From NCBI RefSeq assembly GCF_015209505.1, contig NZ_JADEYC010000002.1, positions 62,001-126,000 of the forward strand: a stretch of DNA of 64,000 bases, read 5' to 3'. A program made the position numbers and the translations under genes. The DNA is from Saccharopolyspora montiporae (GTDB lineage: Bacteria; Actinomycetota; Actinomycetes; Mycobacteriales; Pseudonocardiaceae). The notes beneath the pieces are model-generated. The model saw nothing but the letters and a program-made list of their open reading frames with translations, was not told the DNA's origin and ran no database searches. Shown one piece after another: positions 15,930-24,322 of the stretch. The stretch's first letter is position 1. Each line of letters begins with the position of its first letter.

Positions 15930-16495
15930 CGGAGACATCGGCGGCACCCGAGCTCTTCCAGCAGGCTGTTGCCGCGCTCGCGGCGTCCCGCCCTCGGGCG
16001 GAGATCGAACTGACCGAGGTGCGCGCTCCCAAACGGCTGGCTCCCTGGGCGCACGCGCTCGCGGCCGAAGCCGAGGGCCCGGCGGGCGAACTGGCCACGG
16101 CGCGGCTCGTGCTGCTGCACGACCCGGAGGGGCAGGACACCTGGGCGGGCGTGCTCCGGCTGGTCGTGTACGTGCAGGCGGAGCTGGACCCGGAGCTGGC
16201 GGCTGATCCGCTGCTGCCCGGCGTGGGTTGGTCGTGGCTCACCGATGCGCTGGACGGGTCCGGCGGGTCGTGGAAGCTCCTCGGCGGGACCGTCACGCTG
16301 ACCTCGTCGGCGCGCTTCGGCGATATCGCCGGCCCAGCGCGCAGCCATGACCTGGAGCTGCGGGCTTCGTGGACACCGGTCGGGACGGACCTGGCGCCGC
16401 ACGCCGCGGCGTTCCACGAACTGGTCGCGGCCGCCGCGGGCCTGCCGCCGGAAGGGGTGGCGATGCTGGGGCACCGCGCCAGCGGCCGCGGGTGA
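15926..16495 (+). CDS. DUF3000 family protein
   Basis: A 189-residue acidic cytoplasmic protein of a family found across actinobacteria (M. tuberculosis Rv2680), always next to the RNase D gene. It includes ELTEVRAPKRLAPWAHALAAE near residue 28 and LLPGVGWSWLTDALD near 95. No catalytic motif is apparent and the function is unknown. The GTG at 15926 is preceded by GGAGACTGCCAC; it overlaps the end of the leader ORF at 15909. Confidence 0.85.
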   Translation: MTETSAAPELFQQAVAALAASRPRAEIELTEVRAPKRLAPWAHALAAEAEGPAGELATARLVLLHDPEGQDTWAGVLRLVVYVQAELDPELAADPLLPGVGWSWLTDALDGSGGSWKLLGGTVTLTSSARFGDIAGPARSHDLELRASWTPVGTDLAPHAAAFHELVAAAAGLPPEGVAMLGHRASGRG

Positions 16496-16527
16496 CCCCG
16501 GAGGCACTCTCCCCAGCACCGGCACTA

Positions 16528-16545
16528 GGGTGATACAGATCACCC
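16528..16545. promoter_or_regulatory. CRP/FNR-like operator GTGA-N6-TCAC
   Basis: GGGTGATACAGATCACCC is a perfect palindrome of 7-bp arms with a 4-nt centre; its core GTGA-TACAGA-TCAC matches the CRP/GlxR consensus core. The flanking T and A of the full consensus are G and C here. Immediately preceded by TAGGGT-like sequence that could be a -10 box. Confidence 0.45.
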
Positions 16546-16776
16546 ATCGGCTCGCCCGCCACTCCCCCGGACGGCCACCGGCGTCCGGCGCATCCCCGGC
16601 GCGAGCACCTGGTCGGACCCGGCTGGACCGCCCGCAGCGCCCGAGTTGACCGGTTGCGCCGGCAAGGACATTCCGGCGCGCATTCAGGATTACGTCGGAT
16701 CACCACGTTCCGGCGTTACAAAGATCGTCTATAGTCACCCAAAAGAGCGATGTAGTCATGTGCGAGTAACAACTCG

Positions 16777-16795
16777 ATCGGGATCGATACCCGAT
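16777..16795. promoter_or_regulatory. Inverted repeat ATCGGG-N7-CCCGAT
   Basis: Two 6-bp arms around ATCGATA, about 140 nt upstream of the response regulator start and near AT-rich TATAGT. A candidate operator; no cognate regulator is identifiable. Confidence 0.35.
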
Positions 16796-16931
16796 TGATC
16801 GTCCCGCTGGACCGCTTGGGCGGTTACGCTGCCTCCGACGACACCACTTTCGGTCGATCAGTGGCGCGGCTGATTGGTCGAGAGTCCCGGTGCCGGTCGG
16901 GGGGCACGACCGACTCCAGGGAGGTAGTGAC

Positions 16932-17648
16932 GTGGCTGCCGTCGGCTTAGGTCAGGCCGCTCGTACCACGCCGGCCGGCGCGTTGCCGGCCAACATGGTC
17001 CCGCACCCGCGGGAAGAACTGTTCACGGTGCTCGTGGTGGATGACCATCCGCTGCTCCGGGAGGCCATCGCCGCCCGGCTGCTGCAGATGGGCGCCGGCA
17101 CGGTGCACGAGGCCGCTTCCATGGCCGAAGCCAGGGCCCGCGCCCTGGCGACCGGCCCGTGCGACCTCGCGATCCTCGATCTCGGACTGCCGGACGGAAC
17201 CGGGATCGAGCTGGTAACCGAACTCCGGAGCCAGGGCTGGCCGCGGATCGTGGTGCTGGCTTCGTCGGACGACCCCTATGCGGTCCGGGCCGCCTTCCAA
17301 GCAGGTGCGCAGGCGTACCTGCTGAAGTCGGCCTCGCCCATGGTGGTCACCGACGGGGTGCGCCGCGTGCTGGACGGCGGGGTCTACGCGGATCCGAGCG
17401 TGGCACCGGTGCTCGCGGCGGGCACCAGGGTTCCGGGGACCGACAACACACCCCGGGAGCTGTCCGGGCGTGAAGTCGAAGTGCTGCAGCTGGTGGCTGA
17501 CGGCCGGTCGAACAAAGAGATCGGCGAGGCCCTGAACCTGTCCGCGCTCACGGTGAAGAGCCACCTGTCGCGGATCGGCCGCAAGCTGGGCACCGGCGAC
17601 CGCGCGCAGATGGTCGCGCTGGCCATGCGGGCCGGCGTGATCCGCTGA
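16932..17648 (+). CDS. LuxR-type response regulator
   Basis: A 238-residue regulator: receiver domain starting FTVLVVDDHPLLREAI (acidic pocket DD, phospho-acceptor Asp in AILDLGLPDG near residue 82, Lys in YLLKSAS near 133) and a C-terminal LuxR helix-turn-helix GREVEVLQLVADGRSNKEIGEAL. GTG at 16932 is chosen because GGGAGGT precedes it; the longer frame at 16890 lacks a good signal. No histidine kinase gene is adjacent, so it is an orphan here. In related actinomycetes this regulator also sits between DUF3000 and the RNase D gene. Confidence 0.88.
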   Translation: MAAVGLGQAARTTPAGALPANMVPHPREELFTVLVVDDHPLLREAIAARLLQMGAGTVHEAASMAEARARALATGPCDLAILDLGLPDGTGIELVTELRSQGWPRIVVLASSDDPYAVRAAFQAGAQAYLLKSASPMVVTDGVRRVLDGGVYADPSVAPVLAAGTRVPGTDNTPRELSGREVEVLQLVADGRSNKEIGEALNLSALTVKSHLSRIGRKLGTGDRAQMVALAMRAGVIR

Positions 17649-17743
17649 GCGGTCGCTGACAGCACCAGCACCGGAGTGGTCGGCCCGGCGGACTCGGGTG
17701 GAGCACACCACGGACGGACCGGAGGACGTATGGTCTGGTACCC

Positions 17744-18991
17744 GTGGAAGCTGCTCTCCCCGAATCCGTCGGTCCCGACCGCCCGGAGCCGGTGCTGTTG
17801 ACCGAGCCCGCCGGCGGTGTCCCGCCGGTGATCGACGCCCCGCAGGCGCTGCGCGCCGCCGCGGACGAACTGGCCGGCGGGTCCGGCCCGGTCGCGGTGG
17901 ATACCGAACGCGCTTCGGGCTACCGGTACTCGCAACGCGCGTACCTGGTCCAGGTGCGCCGGGAAGGCGTCGGGACCTTCCTGGTGGACCCGATCGCGCT
18001 CAACGGTGATCTGCAGCCACTGGTCTCCGCGCTGGACGGGACCGAGTGGGTGCTGCACGCGGCCTCGCAGGACCTGCCGTGCCTGGCCGAGCTGGGCCTG
18101 CGGCCCGAACGGCTCTTCGACACCGAACTGGCGGGGCGGCTCGCCGGGTTCGAGCGCGTCTCGCTGGGCACGCTCGTCGAGCGGATGCTGGGTTACCAGC
18201 TGGAGAAGGGGCACAGCGCCGCGGACTGGTCCAAGCGCCCGCTGCCGCAGGACTGGCTGGTCTACGCGGCGCTGGACGTGGAACTGCTGGTCGCGTTGCG
18301 CGCGGCGATGCACGACAACCTCGAACAGCAGGGCAAGCTCGCCTGGGCCCGCGAGGAGTTCGAGTCGGTGCGCACCGCCGAGCCACCGGCCGCGCGCAGC
18401 GAGCCCTGGCGCCGGACCTCCGGGATCCACCGGGTGCGCAGCCCGCGGCAGCTGGCCGCGGTCCGGGCGCTGTGGCAGACCCGGGACGCCTACGCGCAGG
18501 AACGCGACCTCGCGCCCGGACGCGTGCTGCCGGACTCCTCGATCGTGCAGGCCGCGCAGGCCAACGTGCAGGACGAGGCCGAACTGACCGCGCTGCCGGT
18601 GTTCGGCGGCAAGCAGCAGCGGCGCCGGGCCGCGATGTGGATGCAGGCGCTGCGGACGGCGCGGCGCCTGTCCGCCGAGGAGCTGCCTGCGGCGGCGGGC
18701 CCCAGCGACGGGCCACCGCCGACGAACCGCTGGGCCGACCGCGATCCGGACGCCGCGGCACGGCTGTCGGCCGCGCGCACCGCGCTGGCCACCATCGCCG
18801 AGCACAACGCCCTGCCGGTGGAGAACCTGCTGCTGCCGGACCTGTTGCGCCGGGTGTGCTGGGCGCCGCCCGCGGACACGAGCATCGAGGGGGTGTCGGC
18901 GGTGCTGCGCGACCGGGGCGCCCGCGAGTGGCAGATCGGGCTGACCGCCGATGCGCTGAGCTCCGCGCTGCAGACCGCGGCCGGGGACTGA
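17744..18991 (+). CDS. rnd: Ribonuclease D with HRDC domain
   Basis: A 415-residue DEDD-family 3'-5' exoribonuclease: motif I PVAVDTERA near residue 48, motif II LHAASQDLPCL near 102, motif III YAALDVELLVAL near 170, then an HRDC domain (RQLAAVRALWQTRDAYAQE, residues about 225-300) and a second helical region. It trims stable RNA ends. M. tuberculosis Rv2681 occupies the same position next to dxs. GTG is 9 nt after TATGGT, compatible with a leaderless transcript. Confidence 0.88.
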   Translation: MEAALPESVGPDRPEPVLLTEPAGGVPPVIDAPQALRAAADELAGGSGPVAVDTERASGYRYSQRAYLVQVRREGVGTFLVDPIALNGDLQPLVSALDGTEWVLHAASQDLPCLAELGLRPERLFDTELAGRLAGFERVSLGTLVERMLGYQLEKGHSAADWSKRPLPQDWLVYAALDVELLVALRAAMHDNLEQQGKLAWAREEFESVRTAEPPAARSEPWRRTSGIHRVRSPRQLAAVRALWQTRDAYAQERDLAPGRVLPDSSIVQAAQANVQDEAELTALPVFGGKQQRRRAAMWMQALRTARRLSAEELPAAAGPSDGPPPTNRWADRDPDAAARLSAARTALATIAEHNALPVENLLLPDLLRRVCWAPPADTSIEGVSAVLRDRGAREWQIGLTADALSSALQTAAGD

Positions 18992-18994
18992 GCA

Positions 18995-19022
18995 CGGTCC
19001 GCGACCGCGGGGTCGCGGACCG
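18995..19022 (+). terminator. Terminator after RNase D
   Basis: Perfect 12-bp stem CGGTCCGCGACC / GGTCGCGGACCG with a GCGG loop, 4 nt after the stop codon. Confidence 0.75.
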
Positions 19023-19078
19023 CACCGGGTCGCGGGCACTCCTCGGCCGCAGCTGATCGACATGGGCCAGGCGTGTGG

Positions 19079-19092
19079 TTACCGGTGGGTAA
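19079..19092. promoter_or_regulatory. Palindrome TTACCGGTGGGTAA upstream of fadAB (site 1)
   Basis: TTACC-N4-GGTAA palindrome overlapping the probable -35 region of the fadAB promoter (TAGAGT at 19100-19105 as -10). Its centre is 31 bp, about three helical turns, from site 2. The size and symmetry are typical of TetR-family operators; the regulator is not in the window. Confidence 0.55.
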
Positions 19093-19109
19093 TGAGCGCT
19101 AGAGTGGGG

Positions 19110-19123
19110 TTACCGGCCGGTAG
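19110..19123. promoter_or_regulatory. Palindrome TTACCGGCCGGTAG upstream of fadAB (site 2)
   Basis: Near-perfect palindrome (one arm base differs) located at the expected transcription start, 66 nt before the fadA GTG. With site 1 it brackets the -10 box, an arrangement for repression. Confidence 0.55.
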
Positions 19124-19188
19124 GAGAGCCTTCGCGGCGCCGTCCTGCGCAGGCCGCGCACAGTCACCAAGCCAGTGAGGAGCACGCC

Positions 19189-20433
19189 GTGGCCGCACCT
19201 GCGTCGGCACCCGCCGACAGCCGCAGCCGCCCAGCGGTTCGGGACGTGGTCTTCGTCGACGGCGTACGCACGCCGTTCGGCAAGGCCGGATCGAAGGGAC
19301 AGTACGCCGAGACGCGCGCGGACGACCTGGTCGTCAAGGTCATCCGCGAGCTCCTGCGGCGGCACCCGGAACTGCCCCCGGAGCGCATCGACGAAGTCGC
19401 CATCGCCGCCACGACCCAGATCGGTGATCAGGGTCTGACCATCGGCCGCAGCGCCGCGCTGCTGGCCGGGCTGCCGAAGTCGGTGCCGGGCTTCGCCATC
19501 GACCGGATGTGCGCCGGCGCCATGACCGCCGTGACCAGCGTGGCCAGCGGCGTCGCCTTCGGCGCCTACGACGTGGCCATCGCGGGCGGCGTCGAGCACA
19601 TGGGCAACCACCCGATGGGCGAGGGCGTCGACCCGAACCCGCGCTTCGTGTCGGACAAGCTCGTCGACACCTCAGCGCTGATCATGGGATCCACCGCGGA
19701 GAACCTGCACGACCGGTTCCCCACGCTGACCAAGGACCGCACCGACGCCTACGCGGCGCTGAGCCAGCAGCGCTACGAGGCCGCCGCGGCCGCGGGCCGG
19801 ATCTCCCCGGACCTGGTGCCGGTCTCCACCCGTTCGCAGGAGAACGGCTGGGGTCTGGCCAGCACCGACGAACCGCCGCGACCGGGCACCACCGCCGACG
19901 ACCTCGCCGGGCTCAAGACCCCGTTCCGCCCGCACGGCCGGGTCACCCCGGGCAATGCCGCCGGGCTCAACGACGGCGCCACCGGCTGCCTGGTCGCCGA
20001 CGCGGACACCGCGGAGCGGCTCGGCCTGCCGATCGGCATGCGCATGGTCGGCTACTCGTTCGCCGGCGTCGAGCCGGAGGTCATGGGCGTGGGCCCGGTT
20101 CCGGCCACGGAGAAGGCCCTCGAACGCGCCGGCCTGAGCATCGACGACATCGGCCTGTTCGAGATCAACGAGGCGTTCGCCGTGCAGGTGCTCGCGTTCC
20201 TGGAGCACTTCGGCATCTCCGACGACGACCCGCGGGTCAACCCGTGGGGCGGCGCGATCGCGTGCGGCCACCCGCTGGCTTCCTCCGGCGTGCGGCTGAT
20301 GACGCAGCTGTCCCGCCACTTCGCCGAGAACCCCCACGTCCGGTACGGCATCACGACGATGTGCATCGGCTTCGGCATGGGCGGCACGGTCATCTGGGAG
20401 AACCCGAACTACCAGGCAGGAGACGCGCAGTGA
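19189..20433 (+). CDS. fadA: Acetyl-CoA acyltransferase (thiolase), FadA
   Basis: A 414-residue thiolase: N-terminal VVFVDGVRTPFGKAG, active-site Cys in IDRMCAGAMTAV near residue 107, the second-site GxNxG region HGRVTPGNAAGLNDGA near 252, and C-terminal NPWGGAIACGHPLASSGVR and MCIGFGMGGTVI with the general base residues. It cleaves 3-ketoacyl-CoA in beta-oxidation as the partner of FadB. GTG is preceded by GAGGAG. First gene of the fadAB operon, behind two palindromes. Confidence 0.92.
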   Translation: MAAPASAPADSRSRPAVRDVVFVDGVRTPFGKAGSKGQYAETRADDLVVKVIRELLRRHPELPPERIDEVAIAATTQIGDQGLTIGRSAALLAGLPKSVPGFAIDRMCAGAMTAVTSVASGVAFGAYDVAIAGGVEHMGNHPMGEGVDPNPRFVSDKLVDTSALIMGSTAENLHDRFPTLTKDRTDAYAALSQQRYEAAAAAGRISPDLVPVSTRSQENGWGLASTDEPPRPGTTADDLAGLKTPFRPHGRVTPGNAAGLNDGATGCLVADADTAERLGLPIGMRMVGYSFAGVEPEVMGVGPVPATEKALERAGLSIDDIGLFEINEAFAVQVLAFLEHFGISDDDPRVNPWGGAIACGHPLASSGVRLMTQLSRHFAENPHVRYGITTMCIGFGMGGTVIWENPNYQAGDAQ

Positions 20434-22529
20434 CGACTGAGAACGCGGCGCTGTTCCCGGACGAAGTGGTGACCGAGGCGTTCACCCGCGTCGTCGACGT
20501 CCCCGGGCTGTCCGGCAAGCTGGCGCTGATCACCATTGACAACGGCCACGACCACACCCGGCCGTCCACGTTCGGCCCCGGCGGGCTGGCCAGCCTCGAT
20601 GCCGCGCTGGACGCGGCCTTCGCCGCCGAACCGGCCGCCATCGCGGTCACCGGCAAGCCGTTCGTGTTCGCCGTCGGCGCCGACCTGTCCGGCGTCGGGC
20701 AGGTGCGCGAGCGCGAAACCGCCTGGCACATCGCCAAAACCGGCCACGACGTGTTCCGCAGGCTGACCGACTCGACGATCCCCACCTTCGCCTTCGTCAA
20801 CGGCGCGGCCATGGGCGGCGGTCTCGAACTCGCGCTGTCCTGCCACTACCGCACGGTGTCCGAATCGGCCGGGGCGATCGCCTTCCCGGAGTGCTTCCTG
20901 GGCCTGTTCCCCGGTTGGGGCGGCACCCAGCTGCTGCCGAACCTGATCGGCCCGGACGCGGCCGTGACGGTGATCATCGAGAACGCCCTGGCGCAGAACA
21001 AGATGCTCAACCCGAAGAAGGGCCGGGACCTGGGCATCTTCGACGAGCTGCTGGAAAGCGCCGACTTCCTGGAGGAATCGGTCCGCTGGACCACCCGCGT
21101 GGTCAACGGCGAGCAGACCGTCTCCCGCCCGGACATCGACCGCGGTACCGGCTGGGACGAGGCGGTGGCCCGCGCCGAGTCCATCGTGCAGGCCCGGACC
21201 AAGGGCGCCTCGCCCGCGGTGAACAAGGCCGTCGAGCTGATCGACATGGCGCGCGGCAACGACCTCGACGCCGGCTACTCCGCCGAGACCGAAGCGCTGA
21301 CCAACGCGCTGATGTCCGATGAGCTGCGCGCCGGGCTCTACTCCTTCGACCTGACCCAGAAGCGGGCCAAGAAGCCCGCGGGCGCGCCGGACAAGTCGCT
21401 GGCCCGCGACGTGAACAAGGTCGGCGTGGTCGGTGCCGGGCTCATGGCCGGACAGCTCGCGCTGCTGTTCGTGCGCCGCCTGGAGGTGCCGGTGGTGATC
21501 ACCGACGTCGACCAGGCCCGCATCGACAAGGGCGTGGCCTACATCCACGGCGAGATCGACAAGCTCGCCGGCAAGGGCAGGCTGTCCCCGGACGCGGTGA
21601 ACCGGCTCAAGGCGCTGGTCACCGGCTCGCTGGACAAGAAGGCGTTCGCCGACGCCGACTTCGTCATCGAGGCCGTGTTCGAGGAGATGTCGATCAAGCA
21701 GCAGGTGTTCGGCGAGCTGGAGGAGCACGTCTCCCCGGAGGCCGTCCTGGCCAGCAACACCTCCTCGCTGTCGATCACCGAGATGGGCGCCAAGCTCAAG
21801 CACCCCGAGCGGGTCGTGGGCTTCCACTTCTTCAACCCGGTGGCGGTGCTGCCGCTGCTGGAGGTCGTGCGGGGCAACGGCACCGACGACGCTTCGGTGG
21901 CCACCGCGTTCAAGGTGGCCAAGAAGCTGAAGAAGTCCAGCGTGCTCGTCTCCGATGCCCCGGCGTTCGTGGTCAACCGGCTGCTGACCCGGTTCATGGG
22001 CGAGATCATCGCCGCGGTCGACGAGGGCACGCCGTTCGACGTCGCCGACGGTGCGCTGGAGCCGCTCGGCCTGCCGATGAGCCCGATGGAGCTGCTGGAG
22101 CTCGTCGGACCCGCGGTGGCCCAGCACGTCAACGGCACCATGCACGCCGCCTACCCGGACCGGTTCGGCATCAGCGACAACCTGCAGCGCTTCGTCGAAG
22201 CCGGCAAGACCGCGGTGTGGGTCACCGACGAATCCGGGAAGAAGGTCGTGGATCCCGAGGTCGCCGCCATGTGGCAGCAGGGCTCCAGCGTCTCCACCGC
22301 CGAACAGGTGCGCGAGCGGGCGCTGCGCGCGCTGGCCGAGGAGGCGCGGATCATGCTCGACGAGGGCGTCGTGGCCGAGGCCCAGGACCTCGACCTGTGC
22401 ATGCTGCTCGGCGCCGGCTGGCCGTTCTGGCTGGGCGGCATCACGCCGTACCTGGACCGCGCCGGCGTCTCCGAGCGGGTCAACGGCAAGCGGTTCCTGG
22501 ACCGGGGCGTGGCCTCGCTGCCCGCCTGA
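20430..22529 (+). CDS. fadB: Multifunctional FadB (enoyl-CoA hydratase / 3-hydroxyacyl-CoA dehydrogenase)
   Basis: A 699-residue trifunctional-type protein. N-terminal crotonase domain: FAVGADLSGVG near residue 85 and AAMGGGLELALSCHYR near 128 and PECFLGLFPGWGGTQL near 155. Then the NAD-binding dehydrogenase domain VGVVGAGLMAGQLALL near 330, with VLASNTSSLSITEM and RVVGFHFFNPVAVLPLLEVV, and a C-terminal 3HCDH domain ending in SLPA. It starts at GTG overlapping the fadA stop (GTGA). The glycine after GAGLM is followed by AGQ rather than the usual GxGI, a minor variation. Confidence 0.92.
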   Translation: MTTENAALFPDEVVTEAFTRVVDVPGLSGKLALITIDNGHDHTRPSTFGPGGLASLDAALDAAFAAEPAAIAVTGKPFVFAVGADLSGVGQVRERETAWHIAKTGHDVFRRLTDSTIPTFAFVNGAAMGGGLELALSCHYRTVSESAGAIAFPECFLGLFPGWGGTQLLPNLIGPDAAVTVIIENALAQNKMLNPKKGRDLGIFDELLESADFLEESVRWTTRVVNGEQTVSRPDIDRGTGWDEAVARAESIVQARTKGASPAVNKAVELIDMARGNDLDAGYSAETEALTNALMSDELRAGLYSFDLTQKRAKKPAGAPDKSLARDVNKVGVVGAGLMAGQLALLFVRRLEVPVVITDVDQARIDKGVAYIHGEIDKLAGKGRLSPDAVNRLKALVTGSLDKKAFADADFVIEAVFEEMSIKQQVFGELEEHVSPEAVLASNTSSLSITEMGAKLKHPERVVGFHFFNPVAVLPLLEVVRGNGTDDASVATAFKVAKKLKKSSVLVSDAPAFVVNRLLTRFMGEIIAAVDEGTPFDVADGALEPLGLPMSPMELLELVGPAVAQHVNGTMHAAYPDRFGISDNLQRFVEAGKTAVWVTDESGKKVVDPEVAAMWQQGSSVSTAEQVRERALRALAEEARIMLDEGVVAEAQDLDLCMLLGAGWPFWLGGITPYLDRAGVSERVNGKRFLDRGVASLPA

Positions 22530-22543
22530 GCGGATCGCACCGT

Positions 22544-22578
22544 CGAGCGGGGTCGGGAGCTACTCCCGGCCCCGCTCG
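22544..22578. terminator. Terminator at the fadB/P-loop gene boundary
   Basis: 16-bp stem CGAGCGGGGTCGGGAG / CTCCCGGCCCCGCTCG (one T-G wobble) with a 3-nt loop, placed between the fadB stop and the end of the convergent gene, whose stop codon lies in it. Confidence 0.75.
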
Positions 22579-23087
22579 TGCGTTCCGGCCCGCGCGATCG
22601 CGTCCTCGATCCGCTCGGCCAGCTCGATCGGCCCGCTCACCGCGCTGTCCAGCACGAGATCGACGCCGGTCAGCCCGGGCAGCTGCGCGGCCAGCCGGGT
22701 GGCGGCGTCCAGCAGCTCGCCCAATCCGAACCAATCCGCCGGTTCGCGCGCGCGGATGCGGTCGCGCAGCACCGCGGGCTCGGCGTGCAGCCGCACCAGC
22801 AGGAACGACTCGACACCGACCGCCCGTTGCAGCCGCACCCGCTGCACGTCGTCCTCGACCGTGGCCGTCACGAACAGCAGCTCGTATTCATCGGCGCGGT
22901 ACGAGGCGCAGATCCCGGCGAGATCGGCCAGCACCCGCCGCGGATCCCGCGGCGGGTAACAGCGCTCCAACTCGTCCACCTCGACCAGCGCGTTCGCGAC
23001 CCCGGCCTCGCCGAGCCGGTCGTGTACCGCGTTGGCAGCGGTGCTCTTTCCCGCACCCGGCGGCCCGGTGATCAGTACGGCCAGCAC
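22560..23087 (-). CDS. Small P-loop NTPase, nucleoside/nucleotide kinase-like
   Basis: A 175-residue protein with Walker A ITGPPGAGKSTAANAVHDRL at the N-terminus (residues 6-25), VEVDELERCYPPRDPRR near 37, and a LID-like arginine cluster RDRIRAREPADWFGL near 108. The AAA_18/AAA_33 group contains small-molecule kinases; the substrate cannot be told. GTG start. Stands alone, with the gene 23127-23564 in the same direction 39 nt upstream. Confidence 0.7.
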   Translation of the reverse strand: MLAVLITGPPGAGKSTAANAVHDRLGEAGVANALVEVDELERCYPPRDPRRVLADLAGICASYRADEYELLFVTATVEDDVQRVRLQRAVGVESFLLVRLHAEPAVLRDRIRAREPADWFGLGELLDAATRLAAQLPGLTGVDLVLDSAVSGPIELAERIEDAIARAGTHERGRE

Positions 23088-23126
23088 AGCACCACCGTAG
23101 CCGTGCCGTTGCCGCGGTACCGATCC

Positions 23127-23564
23127 TCAACGTCCGGTCGAGAACGACAGATCACTGGCGGTCAGCCTTTCCGGAGCGAGCCGGACGAGCCGTGTTTCGG
23201 CCTCCGGTTCGCTCAGCGAGTCGATGCGGAATCGCACGTCCCAGACCGTCTCGTCCGGACCGAGGTAGCGGATCAGCTTGCGGCGGGCACGTTCCGGATC
23301 GAACGCCACCACGTCGGCCCTACCGCGGGCCGTGACCTGGCGAACCTCACCGGTCTCCAGATCGCACACGTCGACCACGAGCGCCACCCGCGGGTCCTCG
23401 GCCAAGAGCCTCGGCAACCGAGCATAGGCACCGGTGATCCACCAGAAAGCGCCCTCTTCCCAGAGGAACCAGACCGGCCGCACCGACGGGCACGCTGCCG
23501 CTACCCGGGCAACCAACGGCCGCGCTAGGAACGCCTCGACGTCGAAAGCGTGCTCGCCGACCAC
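23127..23564 (-). CDS. Pyridoxamine 5'-phosphate oxidase-like protein
   Basis: A 145-residue split beta-barrel (PNPOx-like) protein: RPVWFLWEEGAFWWITGAYARLPRLLAEDPRVALVVDV matches the N-terminal half of FMN/F420 reductases and general stress proteins, with RKLIRYLGPDETVWDVRF in the second half. Ligand-binding residues cannot be fixed by eye. Cofactor may be FMN or F420. No pathway partner is adjacent. Confidence 0.72.
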   Translation of the reverse strand: MVGEHAFDVEAFLARPLVARVAAACPSVRPVWFLWEEGAFWWITGAYARLPRLLAEDPRVALVVDVCDLETGEVRQVTARGRADVVAFDPERARRKLIRYLGPDETVWDVRFRIDSLSEPEAETRLVRLAPERLTASDLSFSTGR

Positions 23565-23587
23565 GTCCGCAGGCTACCCGTGCGGCG

Positions 23588-24250
23588 TCAGCTTCCCCCG
23601 GTGACCACTCCAGGGATGATCACGGCGCTCATGATGGCGGTGTTCACCGACCGCACCGCTTTCGCGACGGCGTGACCGGCGACCGACTCTTCGGAGACTT
23701 CCGCGATCCGGCGTTTGAGGTCCTTCTTGCCGAGCTCGCCCTTCTCCTCATCGAGGACCCTGGCCACCAGGTCGATCCCCTGGAGGATCGACAGGAGCAC
23801 CCCGTCCGCGGGCTGCGGCGTCCCGCCGGCCAGGACCGCGCGCAACCGCTCGCGCAACGCCCGCTCGGGCTCGGCATCGACGGTGGGGTACTTCTCCGGG
23901 ACGAAGCCGAGCGCCCGCTTCTCCTCGACCCGGATCATGCCGGCCTCGGTCAGTGAGCGGACGACGTCCTGCTCGGGGTTCAGCTTCCGGTCGGCGACGA
24001 GGGAGGACAGCTTGGTGCCGTCCCTCTCCCGCAGCCGATCCAGCGCCGCCGCCAGGACGGGGTGCTCCGCGTGCGCATCGGGGACCGCGGAAAGCCGCGG
24101 ATCCTCGTCGTCGCTGACCGCGACCTGCTCGGCGAGCACGAGGTCGCTGACCACGGCACCGGCCAACCCGTAGCCGTTCTGCGCCAGGGCACTCTCCGGC
24201 TTGCCGTCGTCCCGCCGAAGCAGCAGGAACAGTTCCTCGGTGATGAGCAT
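23588..24250 (-). CDS. GPP34 (GOLPH3-like) family protein
   Basis: A 220-residue helical protein starting MLITEELFLLLRRDDGKPE, with GYGLAGAVVSDLVLAEQVAV near residue 34 and DGVLLSILQGIDLVARVLDEE near 155, the pattern of the GPP34/GOLPH3 family (bacterial members of the eukaryotic Golgi phosphoprotein family bind phosphoinositides in eukaryotes; actinobacterial members have no defined role). Start chosen at the first internal ATG with AGGA upstream. Confidence 0.82.
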   Translation of the reverse strand: MLITEELFLLLRRDDGKPESALAQNGYGLAGAVVSDLVLAEQVAVSDDEDPRLSAVPDAHAEHPVLAAALDRLRERDGTKLSSLVADRKLNPEQDVVRSLTEAGMIRVEEKRALGFVPEKYPTVDAEPERALRERLRAVLAGGTPQPADGVLLSILQGIDLVARVLDEEKGELGKKDLKRRIAEVSEESVAGHAVAKAVRSVNTAIMSAVIIPGVVTGGS

Positions 24251-24322
24251 CGCGCTGATCCTAGTCCAGCGCATCGGCCTTTTCCGGCGTTTCCGAGAAG
24301 CCGTCCGCGGTGCGGGCCGCGG

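Larger units (their letters stand above)
16496..16931. other. Long intergenic region before the response regulator gene
   Basis: About 436 nt without a supportable gene and less GC-rich than its flanks, especially 16700-16800 (TTACAAAGATCGTCTATAGT). It holds a CRP-like inverted repeat (16528-16545) and a second inverted repeat ATCGGG-N7-CCCGAT (16777-16795), which suggests a regulated promoter and a long leader for the response regulator gene. Confidence 0.6.
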
